Source: Climacteris rufus (Eukaryota; Chordata; Aves; Passeriformes; Climacteridae). From it: a DNA stretch of 64,000 nucleotides. Below the pieces are notes generated by a model, which was not told the origin of the DNA, ran no database searches, and saw nothing but the letters and a program-made list of their open reading frames with translations. Every line of letters begins with the position of its first letter. Position 1 is the first letter of the stretch. The stretch lies in contig VZRZ01002253.1 of assembly GCA_013398175.1 (NCBI GenBank), positions 62,001 to 126,000 of the forward strand, read 5' to 3'. The position numbers and the translations under genes are program-made. Positions 12,501 to 27,500 of this stretch are shown piece after piece.

Positions 12501-15500
12501 AGGACACAAACAGTGGAAAGCATATTTAACTTTGAATTCACGTCAATATTCAGTGTTTTCAGTATTCTACAAACACTTAAGTGGGTAACTATGTGTTCTG
12601 ACAGAATTCTACATCTCTTTCACTGGGCTTGGTCAATCCTTTTTGGATTCCAGAAGCTTTGTTGGGTTTGCACAAGTTACTTTTGTCATGGTGTTTCACT
12701 TTACTGTTCTCTGAAAATTACACCTAGCATTACATGAGAAAATCATTATACCCTTCCTAGATAAACTATTTTTAATGAGAGAATAAGATCCACTATTGAG
12801 TTACTATGTATATCTCAGGTACTTAGTAGTGATGACTTTTTTGAATTGTTGTGATGGATTTATTTGAAGATCCATATCTGTGTCTACAAATATAATATTT
12901 CAGTTATTTCTGGACTGCTAGGAATAGTGCTTTAGCCTAGCAAACCCCCTTGTGGAGCTGGAAGCTGTAATGCAGCTAAAGTCTGGCTGTTAATCTCTTC
13001 TTCAAACATGCACAGTGCCATGAACTATGGTTTTCAAATAAAAACCAGCTGTATTATGATGACTCGAGGATTCCAAAGGCAGCTGCACATAGAGGTTTCT
13101 GTCACCACTGGGATCTTGTTGTACAACAGTAATACAAACACAGTTCTGTTTCCTTAGTTTACATTAAATTAATTTAATTAATTAAAAGGACATGGAAAAG
13201 GTCGAGTGTGGAGGCAGGAATATTAATAATAAATAATTTGATAGGAATCATAAATATCTTACACTATACTAAAGTTATTATTGATTTCTTTCAGAGGCAT
13301 AAAATAAATTGTGACCGTTCAAATGGCATTATAGAAATGTTGATGGAAAAATTTACAATTGACAATGAAGGTACCTACACAGTACAGATTCAGGATGGAA
13401 AGGCCAAAAACCAATCTTCATTAGTTCTCATTGGAGATGGTATGTTCCCTAAAACATTGAAACTTTGACTCTCATGAGGAAGTGAACTTCAAATATTCTT
13501 TGAGTAATTTTGTGACTGACTCATTTTTCATTCACCTCTTCTAAAATTTAGCATTCAAGAAAGTATTGGCTGAGTCTGAGCTCCAACGAAAGGAATTTCT
13601 CAGAAAACAAGGTAAGACAGAATAGATTGGTGACTTTAGGCCTAGTTTGCAACTAATGATTTATACTAGTGAATCCTAACTGCTTACAGCTTCCATTCTT
13701 CATTGGAAGATGAGTATATTGTACAGTTTGAGGAGACACTTGAACCTTTGGTGGATCTTATTTTCCAACATTGTGAATTTGTGACAGAACCTTCACTACG
13801 TAGAGAAAAAAGTGGAACTCCTCACAAGAGGTTATCTTTGCTCAACATTCATGAAAAGTGTGCCTACTGTAGGCTCTGATCCAACAAAACATTTAATTGC
13901 ATTTACTTTTAAGCATACAAATTGTCTGTTCAGCATAATTGACAGAAGAGTAGACAGCCAAGACAAGTAGTGCCAGACAAGGAAGATTAAAAGCTTGACC
14001 CTATGGTTTCTGTCCAGGCAAAATTCCAGGAACTAAATGTATATTTGTTGCATAGTTGCTATACAGATGTAGAGTTTGTTATACGCTCGTTATCAATACT
14101 TCTTCCAGCTGAACAAGAGAGTTACTATTGGATACCTAGTTCAGAATTCTACCCCCATGAAATCCTTAAAATATTGAATTTGAGCTCTAGTTTGTAATTT
14201 TCACTTGTAAGCACTTGACTTTTAGGCTGAAACTAACAATAATAATTTGAAACAAATAGCTTAGTTAAGATTCTGTACAGAAGCAATGTAATTCTATCTT
14301 TTTTTTTCTTTTTTTTTCTTTTGAGGGCTGTTTAAAATTGATTTAAGAAAGAAATTATATTAGTTACAGCATAAACTCACAAAATCTTTCAATTCTCAGT
14401 GATTTAAGTGAAATTTTGTGCTTTGCTGGGAACATATACATTTGTTGAGTTCAGAAATCACAGTAACTTTAAAAATACTATCTATGTCAGCAAATTTTCA
14501 TCAGGACAAATTTCTTTGCAGGATCAGAACCTTAGTGGGGAAAACAAATATTCTCTGTTCTGCTTCTAGTATTGAATACATTTTCAAACTTTATATTATT
14601 TAGCCAAAAAATATCTGTCATGGGATTGTCACTTTTGCATTAAATACATTGTTGGTACACTTGTTTGTAGCTACTTTGTTTTTTTTCCTGTTTAGTTGGC
14701 AGTTTGGCACAAACTGATTTCTCTCACCATTTTATGTTTTGGAATACTATCTGACATACAAACAGAGATGACACTCAGGTTTATAAGCTATAATGTACAA
14801 ACTGGGTCAGTATGATAAAAACTTAATGCAGGATTTTCCTTCTAATGCATGAGTAGTTCAGGAATTGCCTTTTGTTCTGGTGTAAGGATGTTATAATTGT
14901 CATCCTTTTTCTTTCTTTCACTGGTTGTCTCTGCTACTCTTCATTCTACAGCATATCTTTAAGATATTTTTGTTTCTCAGGTCCTCACTTCTCAGAGTTT
15001 TTGTATTGGAAGGTTACAGAGGAATGTGAAGTTTTACTTTCTTGTAAGGTAAGAAAATATAGTTGAAATGATTTTTTAGAATGTGTTGATAAAAAATTGA
15101 GGTAGGAAAATGTGAACAAAGATTTATGATGCCTTTAAAATTAGAAGTTTCCTATGAAAATTTTTTTATTATTTTGAAATTTTTAATATGAAAATTTGTG
15201 ACACAATTCTCCAGCAGTTTTGTTAATTAAAACAAAAAAATATAGTACATTTCTGGATTTTTTAGTAGGTGGTCCAATTCTTTATAAAAGTTGTGAGCCA
15301 TAAAAAGAATTCACACAAAATATCTATCACTTAATCGTCCTTCTTCTTCCTCAAAAAATAGACACAAAAACCAGAGTTCAAATTCCTTCCTTGCCATTTT
15401 CTGATTTAGAGGTTTCTCTAACAAAGCATCTGTTATTTAATCAACTGTAATCAAACATGTAACCAAGGCTTCTCGAATTAAAGTTATAAAGCATGATTTT

Positions 15501-18500
15501 AAAATTAATTTTAGCTAATGACTTTTGAATCTTAAATAATGATAATGTTTATTGAATTCAGTGTAACTCCTTCTATTAATATCTTTATATGCCTTTCTGA
15601 ACTGATAAAGTTTCATTTTTATTGCTCTTCTAGAGTGACTAATTAGAGGTCTAAATAGCTAACAAGATTGAATTCAACAGGCATCAAACTCCTCTCTCTC
15701 TTTTCCTGTAGGATGGACTCTTTTGTATTAATTTTCTTCTCTTCTTTTGAATAACTTTTGGGTTATAATTAGACTAACTTGATTCATTCATTATGAGCAA
15801 TTTACATGCACATTTGTGGGATCTTTTTCCTTCTTCTTTTTTTCTGCTCATTAATTAGGAGACTTTTAACCTCACGCTATTCCCAGCAGAACTGACCTGG
15901 TGCTGAAGCTGTCATTCCATGTGCTCCCATTTAAGGGCTCAACACTCGCTAGCTAACATGGTACCTTTGTTGGTACTGAGCTGCATTACTGGAGTGCTTT
16001 ATAATCTCCACATGATTGTACCTCAGGCACAAACTCTGCTTATCCTTTCATTCACATGAGGAATTAAATATTGCTGAACCAGTTATGCTAGTGTTAATTG
16101 TCTACAAATTAATCTGAAAATATCCTTCTTTCATTGACTGTCAAACCTGTTTATACCACTGAAGCTGTGAAAGGCTGAGCATCTAATTATTTACTTTTCA
16201 TCAGTGTGCTTTTTGTCCACAAGGTCAGAACATTTTATGTAAATGAAATCTAGGATGTGGGCTGTTTGCACACTCATCATTTTAACTATGCTATTGACCT
16301 TATAATGTTTGTTACTGTTACTATGTGACTGGCCATTACGTTCACATGGTACTGTTGTTTATGGTTGTTTAACTGATGTTTGTACATAGAAAGTGTTTGA
16401 ACAACAAAGCATGGATTTGTCCTTCATACTCCAGATACCTGACGAACAAGTTAGAAGTGTGGCCACTCTGCACTATTTCTGTGGTAATAAAAACAATCAA
16501 GGAATAGTCTCTGCCTCCCCAGGCCATATCATAGCACTTGACTCAGGTCTCTTCCGGGCTCTCTTTATGCTCCTCTGCAAAAACAATTGTCAAAGGTATT
16601 TTTACCACGTCTAAGAGCCTGGCATGAGGTGAGGGAAGTATCAGTAAGAGAACGCATTTTACCCTGACTTTCTTAAAAGCTTTAGCATGACATAGGGAAG
16701 ATAGGAAACCATGTTAGCTGGGAGCTTGTGTAGGGCAGAGAACTGAGTGTATGAACCAGGCCCATAATAGTAATAATGGACAAATATGGGTTGTATTAAA
16801 TAAGAGTATATCAAATGTTATCTCACATACCACTTATTTTCTGTGTGATTAGACATGATTGACTTTTGATTGACTCAGTATTTAATTCTGAATTAGCTGG
16901 GATTGATGACCATGTTCTTGGTATTGTAGTCTCTCAATGCCAGTGGAACATGGTTTTCCATTTGAATGATAATTTGATAGTGTTTGCTTTTCACTTTTTC
17001 TTTTGTGTTTATTCTTCTTCATATGCCAGCAACTATTGTCATTTTTCTTCTAGTAAAACTAAATTTCAGAACAGTAAGAAGCTACCTGCCCTTGCATAAC
17101 TTTGATTCTTATTTGTATTCAGTCTGTTAAAAGCAAGATTTTTGGTGTGTGGCTAAACAGCAAAAAAAGTAACTTTTCATAGTAAATGTCAACGTGAAAT
17201 AACTTCAGCACTGCAAATTGCATGTGTCTGAAACTCAGTCTATTTGTTGTCAGATTGAGTGCTAACAGTATTTGATGAAAAATTGTTGAAAAGCATTAAA
17301 GGGTTATTCCTTCAGGCTTTCTTCAAATAAAATTGCCACTTCTGTCACAGGACTACAGGAACAGCTGCTTTGTAGTTACTGGTAAAAGTAAAATGGTGCT
17401 CACTTTTCTCAAGCAAGTCATTGCTTTGGGCCAGGTGATGATCTCAAATACTGTCAGAGATCCATAGCAACCACACTGGTTATTAAGTGACAATAGATGT
17501 GAAGAATTTGAGCAGGTCTCATAGAGATGTCTAAAAATCAGTATAGAATATCCTCCTATTTGTTTGGCCACCTCTATAGAGAACTTTCATAGAGCTGTTC
17601 ATCTATGGAATTACTTCTCTGATGGGAAGGGGTTAGAAATTGGCTCATGTTTTTTCCTCCAAGCAAGCCACTTGAAAACCATTGCAGATCTGTATTAAGT
17701 TCCAGGCTGCTCACTATCCATTTGTTCAGCTTTTTCCTTGTTTCTTTAAGGAGTCTTTTTAAAGCAACTGCCTGGGGACTGAGAAACATTTTGGCGGCTC
17801 TGTTGTTCTACCAAAGCCACACTGACTGGGAACTCAGGCTATACATGAAAATACCATTGCATTTTTGTGACTTTTAGAAGGGTATGGGGATAGTGATGTC
17901 AAAAAAACCACAATGGTTTTGAAGGTGAGGGAAAAAAAAAATATATACCAGGATTTCTAAAAAGAAAACCCCTTTTAACTTTGAATTCACAGTTTGATGT
18001 AATTTATCTAGCAACATTTTAAGTGTATCCAATACACAATTTTTATACCAAAATTAGAATGCTACTTGATGTCTAGATATAGTCTATTTATGCATTGTTT
18101 ACATGAGCTGCTGCTACTACAGCAAAATTCTTACTTTCAAGCAACTGCTCTGCTTATGCACTACATTATCAAGCCCCTTTTTATTGGGAGAGACTGTTAT
18201 TTGTAGGATTCCTCAGGTCTTTGTATGCTCCATAGGATACGATGTGGTAGGTCAAAAAAAAAAAAGGATTTTTGGTGCAGCTCACAATTTTGAAGTCTCA
18301 GATGCTTTCAGAATAGTAATTTCAGCGGCTTTCTGCAGCTTAGCCATGAGAGACATTGTTTAGGTAGCTGGGATAAAACTCCAAATTGGCCGTAGACTGT
18401 CTAAGATAGGGCCTAAGTTCTGTGTTATAGCTCTCTAGAGTCAAACGGAAAACACAAAAAGATGAAGGATGGCTCAGAAGCTCTAATTTCAAAAATACTT

Positions 18501-21500
18501 CTTCTCACAGCTATCTCTAGACAAACTACAAGCACAGAGCAAGGGTGCAAAACCATTTAAGGGAAGAGATTGCCAGGGTTTTCTTTAAGAATTTTACAGG
18601 GCTCTGAAGTTATAACCTGTATACTGTACTGTGAAGAAATACCATAGGACTAAGATTTGCTTAGTAAGACTTGGTTGAAACTTTTTTTTGCTTAGCTTTA
18701 TTTGACATGTGTTATAAAAAAATGATGTCTTACGTTGAAAGTACCTGTGTGACTACCCACAGTGCAATAGCTTTTCTCAAGACATAGCCAGGCTTGTGTG
18801 CCTTTTCTGTTGTACAGGTTGCAAACACAAAGAAGGAAACTGATTTCAAATGGTACAAGGATGGTTCTGGAGTTGATATTGAGGAACTGCCTGATCTGCA
18901 GAAGGAAGAATGTCACCTCAGTATTCCCAAGGTACAGTATCCCCTGCTGATTACAAATGACAGCTTCTGCTTGACAGACTATAGGTTTGCCAGGCAAAAT
19001 AGTAAACCAACTATCATAATTTCTTTGAGCAGTTTTAAGAAAAAGCTTATTTACTGCCTTTCAATTAGCTGGTAAATAACTATTGCTAGCAAAAAGTATC
19101 TATTTTTCATATCAACTCAGTTCATGCTTAAGTTCTTCAGAGTCCTTGGGTGAACTCTACCTTGTTCTTTCTTATTACTTCTTAATATTTCAATTTGTTC
19201 AAGCACCTCATTTTTGACAGTGTTTCAGTTTTATTGCTTAAAATCAGTAAGTTTGAAGTACATGGCTTCTTAAGATTTATCTTTATGCAAACACGATAAC
19301 CCAACTTTGATCTGAAACCTTAGCTTGCATAGTTGCTGCCTTTGACAAGTGACAAAACCTCTCTGGATTGAGATTTTCTGCTTTCAGTAATTTGCATTCC
19401 ATCTAATTTATTTATTTATTGGCTTCGTATTCTTCTAATTTCCTTCCTTCATTTCCCTTGAAAGAGGATACTGACTTTCCAATGGCTTCATTTTTCTTGA
19501 GAAGACTTTTTTTTGGGAGGGTGATTTCTGTTTGTCTTGGATTGCTCTTGTTACTTGTCATTCAATGGTATTTGTGCTATGGTTCACATGCTTGTGGATT
19601 TGTGTAAATCTAAGAATTAAGTAATCTCCAATCTATATATAACTATATATTTTCCTTCAGGTTTTAAAAGAAATTAAAATAGAAACATGAAAGCCAAAGC
19701 CCACTACTGCCTTTAATGCAGTATCACTGTGATAGATTTCAGAATGTAAAATCTCCAAGCATAATGAATTAATTACTTACTTAGAACAGATATAATTTGA
19801 TTACAGTTGCTGCTTTAATGAAAGCGACATGAATGAATTGATGTTTGGACAGTTACAGGATACAGATCTGGTGTTATGCTTTACATAATTAAAAAAACAA
19901 TGATTTTGGTTGAAGAAAAATTACATTTCTATAGTTTGTGTGGGTTAAAGTTATGCTCTGTTACATCTTACTACAGTGGTTGTAATTTCTACTGACCAGG
20001 ATCAATTCCGTTTGTCTTTTTGGAACAAGAATAAACCCCCATAATTTCTAGAGGCAATTGAACTGAAATCAGAATATGTTTTAGGCTTAAGAACTAAATG
20101 AAGCTCCATAGAAAAGATGAACAAGCCATTCCTAGTTTCCATCTCATCTCTGGTGAGATTATTTATCCAGAAGAAAGTACAATGTGTGTTGTTTTATTTG
20201 GAAAATCATGCAGGGGTTGAGTAAATCTATTACTATGTAGCACTATCAAGTTTGTCAGTAAACATCTTGTGTTTTCCTTGTAGCTCTCTCGCAAAGATGA
20301 AGGAGTTTATAAGGCGACACTGTCAGATGATAGAGGTCATGATGTATCTTCTCTTGAACTATCAGGAAAAGGTAACATTCAATTTACTACAATGGAATAA
20401 TGATCTCCACATGTTCTCCAGAGGAGTCAAAGATCTATTCTTGCAAATGGCAAATTTGCAATTTTTGAGGTTCTTTGCATTTCATTTCTCTTCTTACATT
20501 ACAGAGACCTGAACAGCAGATCAGCAGTTTAGGAGGGTTGACACTGGGCATTGTAATGATTACTCTCTAGCACTTTGACAGGCAGGAGATGAAGTATGTT
20601 TCTAATCAGACAGACATTCCATTTCACATGAGATTACTCTCAAGTTTGTTAAGCTTTAATATCTACAAAAACCCCTAAAGCAATGATGTGGGACTCACAG
20701 TGGGGACAGAGTTATTTTGATTCTAAATCATAAAACTATTTTGTGGGTTAGCATCAGCAGGCATCTGAAATCTGAGAAAACTCCTGGATTGAGCTAAAGA
20801 CAGTCTAATAGGTAGAGCAAAAGCTGTGTATGCAAGCAAATCAAAACAAGGAATTCATTCACTGCTTCCCATGGGCAGGCAAATATTCAGCCATCTCCAG
20901 GAAAGCTTGACTCTATCACATGTAACAGCGACTTGGGAAGACAAACACCATCACTCCAAATGTTCTTCACTTCCCCCTTCTTCCCTCAGCGTTATATACT
21001 CAGTATGACGTTATATGGTATAAATTGTCTCTTGGGTCATTTGGGGTCAGCTTTCTTGGCTGTGTCCTTTCCCAACTACTTGTACACTTCCAGCCTCCTC
21101 TTGGTGAAGCAATCTGAGAATAAATAAAGAGCTTTCACATTGTACAAGTACTGCTCAGCAATAGCTAAAACATCCCTGTGTCACAGCACCACAAAGCTGC
21201 TATGAAGAAAATTAACTCTATCCCACCCAAAACCAGTACAATTTCTGTCCCTTATTCCATACCATTTATGTCATGCTCAGGTCCCACACTTTGCAATATG
21301 TTCTTGGTAGTCACCTCCTCCCTTCCTGTACTTTGATATGTACCGAGCTATCATTTCTCTAGTCTACGGATTTGTGTATGTGTATCCTGACCACTGGAAT
21401 AAGCAAAGGGTAGAGTAGGCCTCCATTGTATGGTCAGGGGTCCAGCTTCCAGTGACGGTACTTCAGGTATGGCAAACTGTGCTGTGCTTGAAATGTACTG

Positions 21501-24500
21501 TGAAATACTTATTTGGAGAATTCACAGAATCTAATTCAGTGGGTTCAGAAGGCTTTGAAAGCATCAACCACCAAAACCACAAAAAATGCACTGTTCAACC
21601 CAAGAGTGGGTCTCCTAAATGGAGAAGTTGAAACATAAAGGACAGAGAAGTTTAGTAGGAGCAGGAAAGACCACAACATTCTATGGGGCAGCTTATTTCA
21701 AGCTCAGTATGCACTGACGTTCAAATGAAGTTAAATGCAATTAAGAGTTAGAGAATCTAGTCTAAAATACACCCAGGATAGGCATTTAAAAAAGGTTTTA
21801 TATGATATGAGACATCTCAGTGAGATACTGTAATTCTATGTATATTTAATTTTTTTTTCTGTAAAAAATGTCAGTTTACTTTGACCCTGAGATTAGTCCA
21901 GTTGGTTAAAGCACAGTGCTACTAATGCCAAGGTCGTGGGTTGAATACCTGTGTGGGCCATTTACTTAAGATGTAGACTTGATGATTTTTGTAGGTCCCC
22001 TCCAGCTCACAATATTTTGTTATTCTGAGTCTGATGCATCAAATGCATATTTAGAATCAGTCCATATATTTACACAGCAAAGACTGATCTGTTGCCAACA
22101 TGAGTGAATTTTACTTAAATTCAGTGAAGAGAGCTTCCCTGGGCTTCTTTGCTTAGATCCCACCAACTAGGCCAAAGTGAATCTAGATTCATCCCACATG
22201 CATGTAGACATTTGACCCAAATAAAAAATATTTTTGGCAGGCTCCTAATAGAAGGAGAAAGACATGTTAAAAAATTAAATCACTTAGCTAAAGATCTTAA
22301 CATTCCTTTTCAACAGATAGAGAAAGTATGTTAAATAAGAGGAAAAGATGAATATCATGTTGAATTCTTAAGCTGTGGCTTACTGTAGAAGGCTGTATTA
22401 GAAATTGATAGTCTCCCAGGCATTTTTCCAATGCATAGATTCTGCCCATTATTCTTTCTGAACTTCCCTCCCTCCCCATCCTCATTTAGACAGTATGGTT
22501 AACACAACCCTACCCTCTCAGACATCTGTAATGTAAGGTATGTATGATATGCAATTCATGTTCTTGTGTCAAGGTGTCACTAGAAACATACTGGAGATTG
22601 TAAAGGGTTATGGAACTGAGTAATGATTTATTTTAGCAGAGACAAAAATGTGAATATACAGATCAATACAGAACAAATATATAAGTATTATTTTCTGAAC
22701 TTCATGCATTTCTCTGTCTTCCATATGCATAAAAATTCATCAGCCTTGAATAGGCATTCTTCAGTCTTGACTTTGCATTCTTCAGACTATGGCATTTCTT
22801 TCTCTCTCTTTCTATCTTACATGGTGTCACAGAATGAGATTGTTCTATGAAAGTTCCCCACTCTTCTGCCCTTGTCTCCAGGGTTCTATGCTTCTGCAAA
22901 TCCATCAGCTCTGTGATATTTCAAAAGCTTATATGATACCTGGTTTATTCTCTTGTTGCTAAAGGACTTTACATTTGTCAAATGCCATCCTACAGGGAGC
23001 AGGTGAGAATGTTTTCACCAAGAATGAGATAATTTATTTTTCACCTGCACTCTGCTTTGAATGTGAACTATTCTTTTGTAATGACTTTTTTTTTCTTTAT
23101 CCTGACCTAAGGGAGAGAGACAAAGATTTTAGCAGCAGACGGCTGACTCCACAAAAGGCAGACATACTGAGTGACACAGCACAGAATTCATATGCTCTAC
23201 ACAGACAGTTTCCAATTTGTCCTGTACACCTGTTGCAATTTTAATGGTTTTCTTTGCTTAAGGATATGAAGATTTCCCATATTGCTTTAATTAAACTGAA
23301 CATAACAAAGCTATATTCTGATTGAATTTTGATGGTACATTTTCTTCCTTTTTTTTTTTTTTTTTTCTCTCTGCAGTTTATGATGATATAATTCTGGCAT
23401 TGAGTGGAGTGAGTGGTAAGTAAATGCTGTCTTGAATTTTCCTGTACTTTTTTTATGTTGAAGTCATGTGAGACTAAGACAGAACGTTTTTATTTTAAGT
23501 GGGAAATCTTTGAGAGTCCTGATGCTTATATTATTATGAACGCGTTATTAAGTTTCTGAGCAGGCCATTGACCTTGCTAATTGAAACTATTAAAAGGGAG
23601 CAAAGTATTATTCCACTTAGCTTGTTTGGTTTAGATACTGTGAATATGTTGTAGCAATAATTTTCTTCCTATTTCCCATTAGTAAGTGAACCTTGATATA
23701 GAGAGAATGAAATTCTGATCCTATTCCCAGTGAGAAGCTGGAAGTCGTGTCACTGAAGGAACACGGTTTGCACAAGAGTAAAATTTTTATGCAACTAGAA
23801 TTATTACACTAGTCTTTCATGACAATTATATGACTAGCTTATTATTTCTCAATGGATCTTGCTCATCATAATGTTTGTATATGACAATAAGGCCATAAAC
23901 TCACACTGCACTTTCACCTGATATGAATCAGCAGATGTCCCTGGAGAGGTATGACATTTGTCTCTGTGGTACTTGAGAATCATGGCCCAGATCTTGAATT
24001 TTTTTTTTTGTCCAGACAGTACAAATAGTCCATTGGATTGGTTCGTGTTCATTCCAGTGTCTCTCCTGTTTGCTCCATATATATTCTATTTTATGTAGGT
24101 AAGTCAGCCTCTCCACTGAAGATCCTTTGCACTGAGGAAGGAATAAGGCTCCAGTGTTTCTTGAAATACTACAATGAAGAAATGAAAGTCAACTGGTGCC
24201 ACAGGTAGATTAGAATATTTTTCCAACTTTATTTATGATCTAAATATTTTATGATTTAGTTATTAATATCTAATTCTAAAATAATTATTGATTAAAATTT
24301 AATATTTAATCATTTTCTATTTCATTTAATATTTTATTATTTAATATTTACTATTCTGTGGCATTCATTTAGCAATTGGATCGTATTAATGAATTTCTCT
24401 TTCCAGGACATTATATTATCCTTTAACACAGATCGTACATAAGGTAAAAAAATATTAAAAGTCTTGTCCAACACCAATCAAGAGGACTGTAACAGACAGG

Positions 24501-27500
24501 AAAATATGAATCTACAGTATTGTGTTCTCTTATTCAACACAAGAATGTTTGTCTTCCATTGTAGTATATGGTTGGTTAAAAGATAGCAAAATATTTGGGC
24601 ATAATTTCCTATTTTCTTTTCTTAAAGTGGATGAAACTCCTACACTTCTAGGTGAATGCCAAGGACCTGCTCTCACAGTTTAATAAAAGCCTGTATTAAG
24701 AAAGGATTTGTTTGTTTTAAAACTGATACAGTATTAAGTAACACAAAATATTTTAATTCTGATACTCCTCTTTGAAAAGATATTCAATGGGGCACAGAAT
24801 ACTTTGAGAATAATCCTCAGCCTGAGAATATGGCCAAAAATAGCTTTAAATTTCCTAATAGTTTTCCATTGTCAGGTTACATTAATCTTTGACTTTGGAG
24901 ACAGTCAAATCATCAGTGTATTTACAGTTAAATATGGATTCAAACGCTTTGCTATGTCAAGTACTTGCTTGTTGAAACTGCAGATAATGTTTGAAAGGAT
25001 TTTAAAACTTTGAGTGGTATCAAATTTCACATTTCTTGATAGCTTACAAAGATGACACACAGTGAACTCTTCTGACTTAGACAGGAAGAGACTGGCTTAT
25101 CAGTATGTTGGCCTGGATTTGCAATGATTTCTGTGAAGACAGGAACACAAAGTGTCAATGATCATCAGGTTCAGGGAGCTCAAGAACACTTTTGCAGGGC
25201 TGTGCAACTATATTTATATCTCAAGCTTTGTATTTACAAAGTTCTGCTCCTTCGTTCATAATCATGATACTAGTATGATGGAAAGGAAAAGAAAAAGTTT
25301 TTTTTTCTCTGCCTTTTACTGTATCTGCTTGAGTTTTGGAAGAGACAGTCTTTTCCACCATCCACTTCATGAAAGTAAGAAGTATGAAAGTAAAGAATGA
25401 TATGTGTCTAATACGGAAATGTGTGCATATTTATGTTTACATAAAGAACCACCCCCTGAATATTCCAGTTTTTATGTCTTAAACATTGGTTTTCTTGAAA
25501 ATCATTGAACACAGGTTCTGAAAGAAAAAAAATTCAATTCTTAGATGAATATAATTATTATAATCTTAGCTGTTAAAGATAAAACAAAGACCAAAAACAA
25601 CCAGCCAGCCAATCTCTCCCAGCCACTCCAAAATTCCCTGCTCCTTTAAATGGGGTTATATAAAATTTTTTTCTTGGAAAAACTGAAAGGCTGCACAACA
25701 CATGATCTTTTCTTTAACCATGTAAATTTCTAGCTAACATTGAGTTATCCACTGTCTTGCATAGCAGGGAATGCAATACAAGTCCTAAAGCTAGTATTCA
25801 TCCTCCACTCAGGGCACAGTGGTAAACATGATATGTAAAATTTTCTAATATCAGCAGTTTTTCTCCAGGTATTTTATTTGGTAGGCTGAACTCAATGAAG
25901 TTGTCTTAAAGAAAGGGAAATGATAAAAATACCTTTTCCTGTTGCCTTGATCTTTGCAGCTGAAAATAACTATCCCATGGTAGCTAGTTTTCAAGGTTAT
26001 TGTTCTGTATACATAGCCATGTTATTGTAGAACTATCTTATCATATGCATTCCTTTCTCATGGACACAGACCCTTGATGGACATTCCCTTTGACCACTGT
26101 AGTTGAAGGAGGAAGAACTGATTTCCTCCAATGACTAGTGATTTCTAAAAGGGTATATAAGAAAATAAAGAAGGTGGGTCTTGTGCCCCTTCCTTCCTTC
26201 CTTTCCTTTGAACCTGAACAGCTGTCTCTGGCTCTTCTTTCTGCGCCTTCAGCATAAATCAGCGTCATTTTCCCATCAAAGTAACTCTCTCTATTTACGA
26301 AGCTAAGTCAGTTCTGTCTGGGCAAATAAAATGAGTGATCAAGGACAATTCAAAACTGTCTTGATTCATTAAAAATTCCAGCTAAAGTTGTGAGTAGAGG
26401 AAGAATGAAAAATAGTATTTCTTTAGTAAATGAGTGAAAGAGAAACGTTCTCTTTGAACCACTGAATGTGGTCTGGTTTGCACACTCTCATTAAATAGCT
26501 GCTTCTATTTCCTCTCTTCATGACAGACTGGGGACCAGAAGACCACCTGATCTGAATTTGTAGAGCATTTCTTTTATACTTAGCTAGGAAGTGATGATAA
26601 GTCAATATAATGACACTGGCTTTTAAAAAGATTTTTATTATTTATCTGCAGTTAAGAAATTTTCTTCTTGTATTGTTTTTTAAAAAAACCAAAAGCATAT
26701 TTTGAATTGATACAAGAATAATTTTATGCAAATATTTTATTGTTTTTGTAATTGATTTCTGAAATAAATGAAAGACAAAAGATGCCTTTCCCTCTTCAGA
26801 AAAGGTGATTTGCCTCTAATTTACTATTCTTATGTATTCTATGTTACTGTGTATGAAGCATACAGAACTCTAAACACTTTCATACAGAGTCATGTATGTG
26901 GATAAAGATGTAAACATAACTTTGTGTGTGGAGAGAAGAATGAGAAAATGGTGAGCAAAGGAAATGAAAACTCAAGCCAATAGTTTCAAAGTGTTTCATA
27001 TCCCCACTAGGAAGCAGTCTTTTGGGAAAATGATGCCATTAGTTACAATCTATCTGTAGTTTAGGAATAGTATGTTATCATTTGTAACTTTTTATGGATG
27101 ATGTCCTATGGGCAATGTACAGTAAAAAAATGTTCAAACTAATCTCTATTCACCTTTTTTTTTCTAGGGAATCTAAGATTTCTTCTGGTGAAAAGATGAA
27201 GATTGGAGGTGGAGAAGATGTCGCGTGGTTGCAGATAAGCGAACCCACTGAAAAAGATAAAGGGAACTACACCTTTGAAATCTTTGGCGACAAGGAATCC
27301 TACAAACGCACACTTGATCTGTCTGGGCAAGGTATATTTACAAGACCAGATTTATATTTTGCCTTTTAATAGACTGTGCAGATTTTACTGGCAATAGTCA
27401 GAAGAATGACAGTAAAAACAGATAGTTTTTGATCAGAACCAGCTGTAATTCAGTTTTATAACTGTTATCATTTTTATAATTTTGTATCTGCTTTCAGCAG

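Noticed and set aside
21884..21960. A functional tRNA-Ile gene
   Set aside because: The B box and acceptor region carry changes, and the CR1-type tail follows directly. It is the head of a SINE.
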